Positions 54,426 through 63,602 are shown, numbered from the stretch's first letter. The stretch: 64,000 nucleotides of DNA from JANJTY01 sp038257155 (GCA_038257155.1 JBBSJP010000006.1:62001-126000), one strand, 5' to 3'. The notes: generated from the letters alone by a model not told the origin. Program-made: numbers and translations.

Positions 54426-54501
54426 GGCGCATCAAGATGCGCCCTACATCAACGCAAGGCAACAATTCGCATTGCTCTGGTAGGGCGGATCTTGATCCGC
54501 C
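54426..54501. repeat. Palindromic element, copy B
   Basis: GGCGCATC-AA-GATGCGCC (54426-54443) and GGCGGATC-TT-GATCCGCC (54484-54501), flanked by CCCTAC and GTAGGGC arms. This is the same family as 51733-51809 with the loop bases swapped. Confidence 0.85.
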
Positions 54502-54600
54502 GTGGCTGGAGCCAGGCTTTCCGCAGGTGCCTGGATGCAAGCGGACCTTGCGCCACGTAACCTCTCATGCGAGCAACTGAATTCGTGGGCTGACTCGCCG

Positions 54601-57087
54601 ATGAGCTGTTTCCCCGACGCCTTCCATTTCCGCCACGCCTGGCGTCCTTACCAGGAACGCGTGCTGGACGAGTTCGACCGACATCTGGCTGATCGCCACT
54701 TCCACGTCGCTGCGGCGCCGGGTGCTGGCAAGACCATTCTGGGCCTGGAAGCGCTGCGTCGCCTGCAACGCCCTGCGCTGATCATGGCGCCGACAACAGC
54801 GATACGCGACCAGTGGCTGCAACGCCTGCGCGAATCCTTCCTTCAGTCTGAACATGACCCTGACTGGGTGTCGAGCGATCTGCAGCGTCCGGCCGTGATC
54901 ACGGTGGCAACCTATCAGGGCCTGCATGCCGCGCAGCGTCGCCTGGGCATGCCGGCGCTGCTGCAAGGTCTGAAGGCAGTTGGGCTCACGACACTCGTGC
55001 TGGATGAAGCCCATCACCTGCGGCACCAGTGGTGGAGCTGCCTGGTCGCGCTCAAGGCCGGGCTCGATTCGCCCTGGCTGATCGCGCTCACGGCCACGCC
55101 GCCTTTTGATGTGCCGCAGGCCGAATGGAACCGCTACATCGCGCTGTGCGGCCCGCTCGACGCCGAGGTCTCGGTGCCGGAACTGGTCAAGGCCGGCAAC
55201 CTGTGTCCGCACCAGGATTATCTGTATTTCAGCACGCCGACCACCGATGAGCGCAGCACGCTGGATCGTTTCGACCAGCAAGTTCGAAGCCTGCTGAATG
55301 CGTTGATGCTGGAACGCGAGCTGATCGAGTTGCTTGCCACGCATCCGCTGGTGCAGGCTCCGCAGGATCACATTGATCGGATCGCCCAGCAGGGCGACTA
55401 CGCGCTCGCCCTGGCCCTGTTCCTGCACGAGTCCGCGCCCGAGCGCTGTCGTGCGCTGTTGCACAGCCTGGGTCTGGCGGAACTTGAGTTGCCGCACTTC
55501 CAGCTGGACTGGGCCGAACTGCTGTTCAACGGCCTGCTGTTCGGGCGCGATGGGTCGCTGCCGGAAGACCATGTAGTGCTGCAAGACCTCACTTGCCGCT
55601 TGCGTCATATCGGCGCGGTCGAGCGGCGTCAGGTATATCTGCGCGCGCCGCCGCATCTGCAGCGTCTGCTGGAGGGCAGCCGCAACAAGTGCCAAAGCGT
55701 CGCCTCGATCATCGAGCTGGAGGCGCGCGCGAATCCGGTCTGGCTGCGCGCCCTGGTGCTTTGTGATCACATCCGCGAGGCCGATTTCCCGCGGCCCGGT
55801 GAGCCTGAGCCCGAGTTCAGCCACATCGGCGTGGTGCCAGTCTTCGAACACCTGCGGCGACTGCAGTTGCCCGACGTGCGATTGGGCGTGTTGACCGGCA
55901 GCGTATTGCTGCTGCCGACCGCCGCGCTGGCAGACCTGCATCAGGCGGGCGCCGGCCTTGGGCTGGACTCGTTTCAGATGCGCAGCGCGCCGCTCTGGCA
56001 CGCGCCGGGCTTTCATCGACTCGACATGAGTGCGGCGAACGCCGGTGCACTGCTCGCCGCGATGACCCAAATGTTTGAACGCGGCGTGATCAATGTGCTG
56101 GTGGGAACCGCCGCACTGCTCGGCGAAGGCTGGGATGCGCCGGCCTTGAATACCCTGGTACTGGCCAGCGCAATCCGTGCCTCGATGCGCAGCAACCAGA
56201 TGCGTGGCCGCGCCATTCGCGTGCAGCCGGCAGTGCCCGACAAAGCAGCCAACATCTGGCATCTGGCCTGCTTGCATCCACGCGCCGCGGATGGCGATCC
56301 GCAGGCGCCGCTCGCCGGTGTGGATCTGGATCGCTTGAGCCAACGCTTTCGCAGCTTCGCTGGCGTCGGCATGGCCGAACCGGTGATCGAAACCGGCATC
56401 GAGCGATTGGCGCTCGACGAGACGCAGTTGCGCGCTGCCGATTGCGATGCGCTGAACGCGCGCATGTGTCGCTTGGCCCTGGATCGGCACGCCATGCGGA
56501 CACGCTGGACGCAGGCACTGCAGGACCGCTCCGGCAGCCCGCAGCGCCTCCTGCTGGAAACCCGCGTGCCGCTGCGGCGCGTGCATGCGGCCGCGAGTTT
56601 TCAACACGGTCTGCTTTGGGAGCGGAACTGGCTGTTGCGCTGGCTGCGTTTGCAACTGCTGCTGCGTCGTCTGCGCCGCATTGGCGAGGCCTTGCTGCGG
56701 GCACTGCAACGCGGTGCTTTACTACAGTCCGACGGGGCGCGCGTCGAAGTGAGCCTGGGCGAGCAGCGCCTGCGCTGTCGACTGGTTGGCGTCAGCTTGC
56801 AGGAGGAATCGCTGTTTGCCGATGCGCTGCGCGAACTGTTCGAACTGCCGCAGGCGCCGCGCTATCTGTTGCGCCAGGGCCGCGCGTGTTTTGCCGTGCC
56901 GACTTGCCTTGGCATCAACCGCAAGCAGGCCGACGCCTTGCTCGCGGCGTTTGCCCAAAGGGTAGGGCGCAGCAACCTGATCTACGCCCGCAGCGAGGCT
57001 GGCAAGACGGCCCTGCTGCAGGCCAGGGAACGCTGGCTTGCTGGCCGATTCGAGCAAGGCTGCGATACGCGCTTGCGCTGGAGTTGA
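54601..57087 (+). CDS. Superfamily 2 DEAD/DEAH-box helicase-like protein, orphan
   Basis: An 828-residue protein. The helicase core has motif I AAPGAGKT (Lys44), motif II DEAH (135-138), motif III TATPP and motif VI QMRGRAIRVQ, with VLVGTAALLGEGWDAPALN before it. This resembles the type III restriction (ResIII)/XPB-like group. The middle (about 200-400) and the last 330 residues have no known domain; the latter is Leu/Arg-rich and helical. No methylase, nuclease or other defence gene is adjacent, so a role in repair or RNA/DNA remodelling is as likely as defence. The start could be ATG 54601, which begins at the fold, or ATG 54535, which has a better ribosome site. It lies between two palindromic repeats. 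Confidence 0.8.
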   Translation: MSCFPDAFHFRHAWRPYQERVLDEFDRHLADRHFHVAAAPGAGKTILGLEALRRLQRPALIMAPTTAIRDQWLQRLRESFLQSEHDPDWVSSDLQRPAVITVATYQGLHAAQRRLGMPALLQGLKAVGLTTLVLDEAHHLRHQWWSCLVALKAGLDSPWLIALTATPPFDVPQAEWNRYIALCGPLDAEVSVPELVKAGNLCPHQDYLYFSTPTTDERSTLDRFDQQVRSLLNALMLERELIELLATHPLVQAPQDHIDRIAQQGDYALALALFLHESAPERCRALLHSLGLAELELPHFQLDWAELLFNGLLFGRDGSLPEDHVVLQDLTCRLRHIGAVERRQVYLRAPPHLQRLLEGSRNKCQSVASIIELEARANPVWLRALVLCDHIREADFPRPGEPEPEFSHIGVVPVFEHLRRLQLPDVRLGVLTGSVLLLPTAALADLHQAGAGLGLDSFQMRSAPLWHAPGFHRLDMSAANAGALLAAMTQMFERGVINVLVGTAALLGEGWDAPALNTLVLASAIRASMRSNQMRGRAIRVQPAVPDKAANIWHLACLHPRAADGDPQAPLAGVDLDRLSQRFRSFAGVGMAEPVIETGIERLALDETQLRAADCDALNARMCRLALDRHAMRTRWTQALQDRSGSPQRLLLETRVPLRRVHAAASFQHGLLWERNWLLRWLRLQLLLRRLRRIGEALLRALQRGALLQSDGARVEVSLGEQRLRCRLVGVSLQEESLFADALRELFELPQAPRYLLRQGRACFAVPTCLGINRKQADALLAAFAQRVGRSNLIYARSEAGKTALLQARERWLAGRFEQGCDTRLRWS

Positions 57088-57120
57088 GCATTGATCGCCG
57101 GATCCAGCCGCTCTTCGGAG

Positions 57121-57237
57121 GGCGCATCTTGATGCGCCTTTGCGAGGTGTTTGGGAACGATCCCGCTTCGCGCCCGGCGTAATCGCAAAGGCGGATCACG
57201 ATCCGGGCAACGCCGCAACGGCGGATCAAGATCCGCC
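57121..57237. repeat. Palindromic element, copy C
   Basis: Three palindromes: GGCGCATC-TT-GATGCGCC (57121-57138), a variant GGCGGATCACGATCCGGG (57190-57207), and GGCGGATC-AA-GATCCGCC (57220-57237). This is the same family as 51733 and 54426. It fills most of the spacer between the helicase and the BlaI-type gene. Confidence 0.85.
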
Positions 57238-57315
57238 CTACCAGGAGCGTGATGCTCGCGCGTTGATGCGCAGACGAGTCGCGCTCATTGCTGAACATCC
57301 AGGGGTTGCCCGGAG

Positions 57316-57342
57316 TGCGACAACTGTCGTATGGTTGCGACA
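57316..57342. promoter_or_regulatory. Putative BlaI-type operator
   Basis: TGCGACAACTGTCGTA (57316-57331) is a near-palindrome with a second half site TGCGACA at 57336-57342, 20-45 bases before the regulator ATG. BlaI/MecI repressors usually bind dyads with ACA/TGT cores upstream of their own genes; assignment is by position and symmetry. Confidence 0.5.
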
Positions 57343-57362
57343 CTGAACAGGAAGCCCAAGCC

Positions 57363-57743
57363 ATGCAACGACCATCGAACGCCGAACTGGAACTGCTCAA
57401 GTGCTTGTGGCAGCACAAGGCCTGCAGCGCCCGCGAACTGCACGACTGCGCCGGGCCGCGGCTCGGTTGGTCGTACTCGTCGACGCGCAAGACCCTGGAT
57501 CGAATGCGCGACAAGGGACTGGTCTCGGAGCGCGACCAGCACGGCCTGCACGTCTATCGCGCCAGTGTCGGCAAAGTGGCGATGCTGGCAGTGCTGGCGG
57601 AGGATTTCGGGCGGCGCGTGCTGGAGATCGATGGGCCATTGCCGGTTCAGGCCTTCGCCGATAGCCGGCTGCTCAGTGAGGCTGAACTCGGTCAACTGGA
57701 AGCGCTGCTGCGGGATGCGCCGGCATCGGAGTCGGGCGAGTGA
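57363..57743 (+). CDS. BlaI/MecI-family transcriptional repressor
   Basis: A 126-residue winged-helix protein: PSNAELELLKCLWQHKACSA (first helices), YSSTRKTLDRMRDKGLVSER (recognition helix and wing), then a dimerisation tail ending LLRDAPASE. This is the BlaI/MecI/CopY fold, where release from DNA follows cleavage by a paired M56 protease. The ATG at 57363 is preferred to 57288, which would extend through the operator region. The protease gene starts inside its stop codon (GTGA overlap). It probably represses its own operon through the dyad at 57316. Confidence 0.92.
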   Translation: MQRPSNAELELLKCLWQHKACSARELHDCAGPRLGWSYSSTRKTLDRMRDKGLVSERDQHGLHVYRASVGKVAMLAVLAEDFGRRVLEIDGPLPVQAFADSRLLSEAELGQLEALLRDAPASESGE

Positions 57744-59179
57744 GCGCGTCGATGCTGGGCCAACTGCTGCTGCAAGCGGCGATGGGTGTTGGCGTCGCAG
57801 CGCTGGTCTGGGTGATCGCGCTCGTCTTGCATCGCGCGCTGCGAATTCCCAGGGCCTCTCGTGGATTCTGGTTGGCGGCCTGGTTCCTGGCAGTGTTGCC
57901 GGGACCGCTCGCGCTGGCCCTGCAGGCGCTGCTGGCCAGCACGGCTGCTGTTCCAGCGCCGATGCTGATCGAGCTGGGCGAACTGTCGGAATCTATCGGT
58001 GTGGCCTCGATCGCGGCCCAGGCTTCTGCCACATCACCGGGCCCATGGTTGTTGCCGCTGCTGGCGCTGATCTATCTCTGCGGCGCTGGCGTGCTTGGGC
58101 TGCGCTGGCTGAGGGGCCTGCGTGTGCTGCGACGCCTGCTACGCCAGGCACGCCCGCTGCCTCTCGACGACTTGCCGGGTCCGTTGTCAAGCAGCGAATG
58201 GCGCTGCTTGCGCGGGCAAGGCATCGATCTGGTGCAGGTCGAGGCGCCGATCAGTCCGTTCGCACTGGCCTGGCCGCAGCTACGCATCGTGTTGCCGACA
58301 CCGCTGATGCGGCGGCTGGATGATCAGCAACTGATGATGGTCCTGCGCCACGAAGCCGAACACCTGCAGCACCACGATCCGCAGTGGACTGCCTTGCTGC
58401 GTCTTGGTGGGATGTTGCTGTGGTTCAACCCGTTCATCGCCGCGATTGCTCGGCGCGCGTGCCTGGCAGCAGAGCTGCGCTGCGATACAGCTGCCATCGG
58501 CACTAAAAAGAACATGCGAAGGGCCTACGCAGCGGCTTATCTGGAGACCCTCCGCATGTCGGCGAACCGGGCATTGGCGTGCCCGGTCGCCGCCTTCTCA
58601 CCTCAGGACTTGGAAACCCACAAGATGCGAATTGATCACATTGTCAACGGCGACGCGCGTACCCGCAAGCATCCCCTGCTCCAGCTGATGCTCGGCAGCT
58701 TTGCCCTCTCGGGCGGTCTTGGACTGGCCGTGGTGCAGGCTTCCACCACGCTGTTACCGGCGGGACCCGTCGTCTTCTCCGGTCCGATCATCGAGGGCCG
58801 CATCACCAGCCATTACGGAACCGTACGGCCGAACATCAACCAGCGCGCACACAATGGTATCGACCTGGCCGCGGCACGCGGCACGCCGGTACACGCGCCT
58901 GCGGGCGGCGTGGTGCTGGTGGCCACCACGAACTACGAGCCGGCGCCGAACTACGGTTCGGTCATCGTGCTGGATCACGGCGATGGCTGGCAGACACTCT
59001 ATGCGCACCTCGACAGCGTTGATGTGACGGTCGGCGAGCGCGTGGCCAGTGGCCAGTCGATCGGACGGCTCGGCAGCACCGGCCAGGCTACCGGCCCGCA
59101 CGTGCACGTCGAAGTGCATCACCAGGGCACGCGCGTGGATCCGGCTTCGGTGATCGCCTCGCCCGTGGCGTCCAAGTAA
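57740..59179 (+). CDS. M56 membrane metalloprotease fused to M23 peptidoglycan endopeptidase domain
   Basis: A 479-residue fusion. Residues 1-300 are a BlaR1/MecR1-like M56 protease: membrane helices near 8-30, 43-65 and 103-125, zinc motif RHEAEHL (His204, Glu205, His208), then a last helix near 315-335. In BlaR1 a penicillin-binding domain follows; here residues 345-475 are a LytM/M23 domain with all zinc and catalytic residues: HNGIDLA (His371, Asp375), YAHLDS (His422) and PHVHVEV (His454, His456). So the sensor part is replaced by a likely active wall hydrolase. The start is GTG 57740, overlapping the repressor stop. It may sense wall fragments or damage and cut the adjacent BlaI-type repressor; this is inference. 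Confidence 0.92.
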   Translation: MSASMLGQLLLQAAMGVGVAALVWVIALVLHRALRIPRASRGFWLAAWFLAVLPGPLALALQALLASTAAVPAPMLIELGELSESIGVASIAAQASATSPGPWLLPLLALIYLCGAGVLGLRWLRGLRVLRRLLRQARPLPLDDLPGPLSSSEWRCLRGQGIDLVQVEAPISPFALAWPQLRIVLPTPLMRRLDDQQLMMVLRHEAEHLQHHDPQWTALLRLGGMLLWFNPFIAAIARRACLAAELRCDTAAIGTKKNMRRAYAAAYLETLRMSANRALACPVAAFSPQDLETHKMRIDHIVNGDARTRKHPLLQLMLGSFALSGGLGLAVVQASTTLLPAGPVVFSGPIIEGRITSHYGTVRPNINQRAHNGIDLAAARGTPVHAPAGGVVLVATTNYEPAPNYGSVIVLDHGDGWQTLYAHLDSVDVTVGERVASGQSIGRLGSTGQATGPHVHVEVHHQGTRVDPASVIASPVASK

Positions 59180-59270
59180 GCTGCCCGTCGCATGCGTCGT
59201 ACGCGGCGCATGCGACTCCCGTCGCCGTGCGTGGTAGATGACGACTTCCCGCAAGTCTTGGGTGCTGAAA

Positions 59271-60242
59271 ATGAAGCTTGTGCCGCGAATCCTGTCACTG
59301 CTTCTATTGCTGATCCCTGCAGTGGGCATCACCGGCGAAGCGCGTCGCATTGCGTTGACTTTTGACGACGCACCGATCCGTGATGGTGCCTTGCTCACAG
59401 GCGAAGCGCGCACCGAAGCGCTGATTGCGGCGCTGTCCGAAGCAAACGTCGCCCAGGCCGGCTTCTTCGTCACCACGCAGCATCTGCGCGATGCGTCATC
59501 GGCCGCGCGCCTGCGCGCCTATGTCGCCGCCGGACACGTGTTGGGAAACCACTCGCATTCGCACACCTGGCTGTCGCGCAGCGAGGTGCCGGATTATGTG
59601 GCGGACCTCGATCATGCCGAGTCCTTGCTGGCGCAGTTCGATGGCAGACGCTCCTGGTTTCGCTTTCCGTTCCTGGATGAAGGCAAGGACCCTGAGCGTC
59701 GCGATCGGTTGCGTGAGGCGCTGGCCGAACGCGGCCTGCGCAATGCCTATGTGACGGTCGACAACTACGACTGGTACCTGGCCGCGCGGGCTGATCGCGC
59801 TGCCGCCGCGGGGCAGCGGATTGATCGCAAAGCATTGCGCAGGCTGTACGTCGACATGCTGGTGGCGAGCGCCGAATTCTACGACCGCATGGCGCGCGAA
59901 ACCCTGGGTCGCTCGCCCGCGCATGTGCTGTTGCTGCATGAGAACGATCTCGTGGCGCTGTTCGTGGCCGACCTGGTCGCAGCCCTGCGCGAGCGCGACT
60001 GGCAAATCATCGGGGTCGATGAGGCCTACGCCGATCCGATCGCTGAAATGCAACCCGATACCGTGTTCAACGGGCAGGGACGCATTGCTGCCATCGCCGC
60101 GGCGGCCGGCAGGCCACGCGGCGAACTGGTTCATGCTACCGAGGACGAAGCCTGGATCGATGCCGAGCTGCTGCGTCGCGGGGTCTTTGCAGAAGTGCCG
60201 GCGCTTCCAAGCGCTCGTCAGGCGCCCCACGGCGATCAGTGA
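59271..60242 (+). CDS. Exported polysaccharide deacetylase (NodB domain)
   Basis: A 323-residue carbohydrate esterase 4 protein with a signal peptide (ILSLLLLLIPAVGITG). NodB motifs: LTFDDAP (catalytic Asp pair), HSHSHTW (His-x-x-x-His metal ligands), RFPFLDEG (Arg/Pro motif) and VLLLHEND (late His). These enzymes remove acetyl groups from chitin, peptidoglycan or related glycans in the periplasm or outside. The ATG at 59271 gives the signal peptide; an in-frame ATG at 59238 adds 11 polar residues. It lies 90 bases after the wall-hydrolase fusion, suggesting a shared cell-wall role. Confidence 0.9.
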   Translation: MKLVPRILSLLLLLIPAVGITGEARRIALTFDDAPIRDGALLTGEARTEALIAALSEANVAQAGFFVTTQHLRDASSAARLRAYVAAGHVLGNHSHSHTWLSRSEVPDYVADLDHAESLLAQFDGRRSWFRFPFLDEGKDPERRDRLREALAERGLRNAYVTVDNYDWYLAARADRAAAAGQRIDRKALRRLYVDMLVASAEFYDRMARETLGRSPAHVLLLHENDLVALFVADLVAALRERDWQIIGVDEAYADPIAEMQPDTVFNGQGRIAAIAAAAGRPRGELVHATEDEAWIDAELLRRGVFAEVPALPSARQAPHGDQ

Positions 60243-60442
60243 GCAGCGCTGCCAGGGCATCTCGGCCTCACGCAATTCGTCCGCCGCCCGACCAATCCTG
60301 AGCCATAACCATCTGCGCACCCGACTGACCTGTACGCTGTTCGGCTTGGATGTGTCGCGACGTGGCAAAACTGCGGCTGCTTTTCCGTGACTGTAATCAA
60401 GGCTGCCCAATCGGGCGCTCCTCACTGAGAAAGGCTGCGCAA

Positions 60443-62041
60443 ATGACCCGCACGACCACCCCCTCCTCACGCGCTTCCGCATTCACTGCCCGGGGCGTTT
60501 CGAACGTTGCGTTCCGTTCGACTGCCTTGTGTTGGCTGCTGGCCGCGGTGTCGGCTGGCGTGCATGCCTCAGGTACGCAAGATGCCCACGTTTCGCCGTC
60601 GGTGCTGGAGGCGCTGGCGGAAAGTCACGGCGTCGAGGGCTGGAAGTCGAACGGCTCAGCGCAGCGCTTGGGCCGCGCTCACGTGCTGGTCAGCTTGCGC
60701 ACCAGCGAGGTCGCCCAGGAAGCCCTGATGACGGCGGCAATGCTGCGCGACGACGTGCTGGATTCACTCGATAGTCTGGCTCCCGGCTCCTATGAACTGG
60801 TCAAGTCTTTCCACCGCGTGCCGGCCATGGCGATGGTGATCGATTCGGCCGCGCTGGACGTGTTGCAGGTGCATCCCCTGGTGCGGGCAATCAACGAGGA
60901 TGCGGTGATCCGGCCAGCGCTGTCGCAGGCAATCCCGCTGACCGGGGTCGACCAGGTTCATGCGCAAGGCATCCTGGGCAGCAACCCCCTGGGCCAGTCG
61001 GGCGATGGCATCCGCGTGCTGATCGTCGACTCGGGCATCGCCCTGAATGCCGGCGTGCTCGGCGTGCTGGGGGATGATCTGCTGGGACACGACTGCTTCC
61101 GGGTGAATGAACCGGGCTGCACGGATGGCGATGACAGCAATACGCAGCTGATCTTCAGCCACGGTACCCACGTTGCCGGTATCTACACCGGGCCGAACGG
61201 TGTGGCACCGCAGTCCGAGTTCTTTGCTGCCAAGGTGCTCGACGCCGAACTGGGCGGGGATGGTGCGGCAGACCGGCTCAGCAATGTGCTGGCCGCCCTG
61301 CAGTTCGCGCTGGATGATCCACAGGAATTCGGCTTTGATCTGGTCAACATGAGCCTCACCGCCGGCCAGGATGCGTTCTCCCTGTCCGAGTGCGTGGCCA
61401 ACAATGTCGCCCTGAACGCAATGATCGGCCAGCTCAATGCGGCGGGCATCACCGTGTTCGCCGCCGCTGGCAATGGCAGCCGGCTTGATCGGATCAGTGT
61501 GCCTGCCTGTCTGCCCGGGGTGGTCGGTGTCGGTGCGAGCCTGGACGCACCCAACAACGGCGATGACATCGCCTTCAATGGCGGCCCCGGTTGTGTGGAC
61601 TTCCGCGACGGCAATGGTGATCCCTTGCCCGGCGTGCCGAATACGGCCGATCGCGTGGCCTGTTTCTCCAGCGCGCATCCGGCCCAGGATGATGCCAACC
61701 GCATGCTCGATCTTTACGCACCGGGGTCGTCAATCACCTCGGTGGGCTTGAGCGGCGGGGCCTTTCCGGCCGAGGGCACCTCGTTCTCCACGCCGTTCGC
61801 TGGCGCCGTGGCAGCCCTGTTGCTGGAAGCGGCGAGGGATGTGGGTTCCGACCTGACGCCGGCGCAAATCAAGACGCATCTGCGCGAGACGGGCGAGCTG
61901 ATTCCCGATTTCCGCGATGCCACCCTGCCTTCGGTGCCGCGTGTAGATGCCGCTGCCGCTGTCGCGGCCTTGGACACGGAACCACTGGCCGACCCGATCT
62001 TCGCTAGCAGCTTCGAAAGCGCAGGTTTGCCGGACCTGTAG
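60443..62041 (+). CDS. Secreted subtilisin-like serine protease with C-terminal FE motif
   Basis: A 532-residue S8 peptidase. Signal peptide (TALCWLLAAVSAGVHA), an I9-like inhibitor propeptide (about 75-160), and a catalytic domain with Asp196 (VLIVDSGI), His243 (SHGTHVAGI), the oxyanion Asn region (FAAAGNGS) and Ser447 (GTSFSTPFAGA). The triad is complete, so an active extracellular protease is expected. Six or more Cys residues suggest disulphides. The C-terminus, DPIFASSFESAGLPDL, contains the hydrophobic-F-x-x-x-F-E motif also seen on two other exported proteins in this window. The ATG at 60443 is the one that gives the signal peptide. Confidence 0.94.
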   Translation: MTRTTTPSSRASAFTARGVSNVAFRSTALCWLLAAVSAGVHASGTQDAHVSPSVLEALAESHGVEGWKSNGSAQRLGRAHVLVSLRTSEVAQEALMTAAMLRDDVLDSLDSLAPGSYELVKSFHRVPAMAMVIDSAALDVLQVHPLVRAINEDAVIRPALSQAIPLTGVDQVHAQGILGSNPLGQSGDGIRVLIVDSGIALNAGVLGVLGDDLLGHDCFRVNEPGCTDGDDSNTQLIFSHGTHVAGIYTGPNGVAPQSEFFAAKVLDAELGGDGAADRLSNVLAALQFALDDPQEFGFDLVNMSLTAGQDAFSLSECVANNVALNAMIGQLNAAGITVFAAAGNGSRLDRISVPACLPGVVGVGASLDAPNNGDDIAFNGGPGCVDFRDGNGDPLPGVPNTADRVACFSSAHPAQDDANRMLDLYAPGSSITSVGLSGGAFPAEGTSFSTPFAGAVAALLLEAARDVGSDLTPAQIKTHLRETGELIPDFRDATLPSVPRVDAAAAVAALDTEPLADPIFASSFESAGLPDL

Positions 62042-62272
62042 TCGAGCCTGACTGAACGCAGGAACTGCCGGGTTCGACACCTGGACCGGGCCGAATCCTC
62101 CATGGCGCATGCGGCGGTCCGACCTTGCGAGCAAGGTCATATACGAATGGGAATGTGCGCTCGGTACCAGGACGTTGCGCGAAGCAGCTTGAATTCAGCC
62201 AGTGCGAATCCTGAGCTGGGTTTCTTCGTTGGGCTGTCCTGATTTCCCCAGCAGAAGCCAGGCGCAAATCAC

Positions 62273-62300
62273 GGGGCGCCCGGCCGCGACCGGACGCCCC
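62273..62300. terminator. GC-rich hairpin between convergent genes
   Basis: GGGGCGCCCGG and CCGGACGCCCC pair with one mismatch around a 6-base loop, 22 bases past the OmpA-type stop (minus strand) and 230 bases past the subtilase stop. No T-run is present. It probably marks the ends of both transcripts. The rest of 62042-62272 shows nothing recognisable. Confidence 0.45.
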
Positions 62301-62322
62301 TGCGAGTCCCGACAAGTGCCCC

Positions 62323-63237
62323 TCAGTTGTACTGGATGATGATCTCGACGCGACGGTTCTGCTGGCGACCTGCTGCATCGGCATTACTGGCAACCGGATA
62401 GTCCAGTCCCAGTCCGCGGGCCACCATGCGGTGCTGCGCAATCCCGCGTCCCACCAGGTAGGACATCACCGAGTCGGCGCGTCGCTGCGACAATGACAGG
62501 TTGTAGTCACGGTCGCCGGTCGAATCGGTGTGGCCTTCGATCGCGATCGTAGTGCGCTCATGTCGATGCATGGCAGCGGCCAGGGTGTCGAGGTTGCGCA
62601 TTGCCCCTGGCTTGAGCTCGGCGCGATCGACTTCGAACAGCACATCGCCCAGGGTCACGACCAGACCCCGGTCCGTCTGACGCGCCTGCAGATCAGCCAA
62701 CATGCTTCGCAAGTCGTCCAGTTCGGCCTGCGCAGCGTTGGCGCGATGCCGCTCCATCAGCGCATCGAGTCGTGCCTGCTCGGCCGCCGAGCGCTCCGCC
62801 TGAGCTTGCAGGCGGGCCAGTTCCGCGGCCTGCCGTTCGGCTTCGGCGCGAGCCCGGGCAAAGTCTGCCTCGGCCGTGCGTGCCTGCAATTGCAGGGTTT
62901 CGCGTTCCGCAGACAGGGCTTCGGCGCGAGCCTCCGCGCAGCGACCCAGGCCTTCGGCTTCAGCGATCTGCACCAGACGATTGGCCAGGTACACGTTCTG
63001 GCCGAAGCGTTCGCTGCGCGCCCCGCGGCGATCATTGAGCAGCACAGCAATGGCATCGTCGGCTTCACGCAGCTCACTCGCCGCGTGCTGGGCGATGCAG
63101 GGCTCAGCGCTGATTCGACTGATCTCGGATTGCAGACGCTGGATTTCCGGGGCGGTTCCCCGTTGCGAGCCAGCGCAGGCACTCAGCACGAGGCTCGAGG
63201 CAACTATCAGTACCGTATTGCGATTGACCTGGCTCAT
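62323..63237 (-). CDS. OmpA-family lipoprotein, second copy
   Basis: A 304-residue lipoprotein with lipobox LSAC (Cys21), a helical region with an Ala/Glu/Arg-rich coiled coil (about 110-175) and an OmpA peptidoglycan-binding domain (about 190-303; FEVDRAELKPGAM, EGHTDSTGDRDYNL, NRRVEIIIQYN). It is a clear paralogue of 5200-6396 (shared GLVVTxGDVLFEVDRAEL and QNRRVEI) but lacks the 21-residue repeat block, making it about 94 residues shorter. It overlaps its DUF4398 partner by 4 bases (ATGA), exactly as in the first pair. Confidence 0.9.
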   Translation of the reverse strand: MSQVNRNTVLIVASSLVLSACAGSQRGTAPEIQRLQSEISRISAEPCIAQHAASELREADDAIAVLLNDRRGARSERFGQNVYLANRLVQIAEAEGLGRCAEARAEALSAERETLQLQARTAEADFARARAEAERQAAELARLQAQAERSAAEQARLDALMERHRANAAQAELDDLRSMLADLQARQTDRGLVVTLGDVLFEVDRAELKPGAMRNLDTLAAAMHRHERTTIAIEGHTDSTGDRDYNLSLSQRRADSVMSYLVGRGIAQHRMVARGLGLDYPVASNADAAGRQQNRRVEIIIQYN

Positions 63238-63602
63238 GGACGGCCTCCTTGGCGCGCAATTTCAGCGCGTAGCGTTTCAATGGCAGCCTCAATCTGGGCG
63301 GCAGCAGTTTCGGCCTTGGACTGGCGCGCGCGGGCTTCGGCCAGGCGACCGTCGGCGTGAGCCTTGGCAGCTTCCAGTTCGCTGTCATCCCATTCTTTGC
63401 GCTCGAACAGGCCCTGAGCGCGGGCCAGTGTGTCGCGCGCGGTGCGGTATTCGTTCGCAGCTTCCTGTGGTGCACCGGCGCGATCAGCGGCGGCTACAGC
63501 GCCTTGCGCACGGGTCATCATCACTTCTGCTTCCTGCCGGCCGGCGTAGGTCATGCCTGGAACGGCGAGTAGCAGGGCGAGGGCTAGGGTTCTTGTCTTC
63601 AT
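63234..63602 (-). CDS. DUF4398-type periplasmic protein, second copy
   Basis: A 122-residue protein with a signal peptide (ALALLLAVPGMTYAG) and a helical mature part (GAVAAADRAGAPQEAANEYR; LAEARARQSKAETAAAQIEA). It matches the product of 6393-6770 in layout and in the AGAPxxAA and ARxRQxKAETA segments. It starts the two-gene unit with the OmpA-like lipoprotein. The BON-domain gene lies 104 bases upstream on the same strand, so all three envelope genes may be cotranscribed. Confidence 0.85.
   Translation of the reverse strand: MKTRTLALALLLAVPGMTYAGRQEAEVMMTRAQGAVAAADRAGAPQEAANEYRTARDTLARAQGLFERKEWDDSELEAAKAHADGRLAEARARQSKAETAAAQIEAAIETLRAEIARQGGRP

Noticed and set aside
54565..56709. 714-codon minus-strand frame opposite the helicase
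   Set aside because: Antisense shadow; the plus strand has ordered helicase motifs.
60366..60381. Sigma-54-like site before the subtilase (TGGCAAAACTGCGGCT)
   Set aside because: GG and GC spacing is right, but TTGC is replaced by CGGC and the -24 box lacks ACG; too weak to call.
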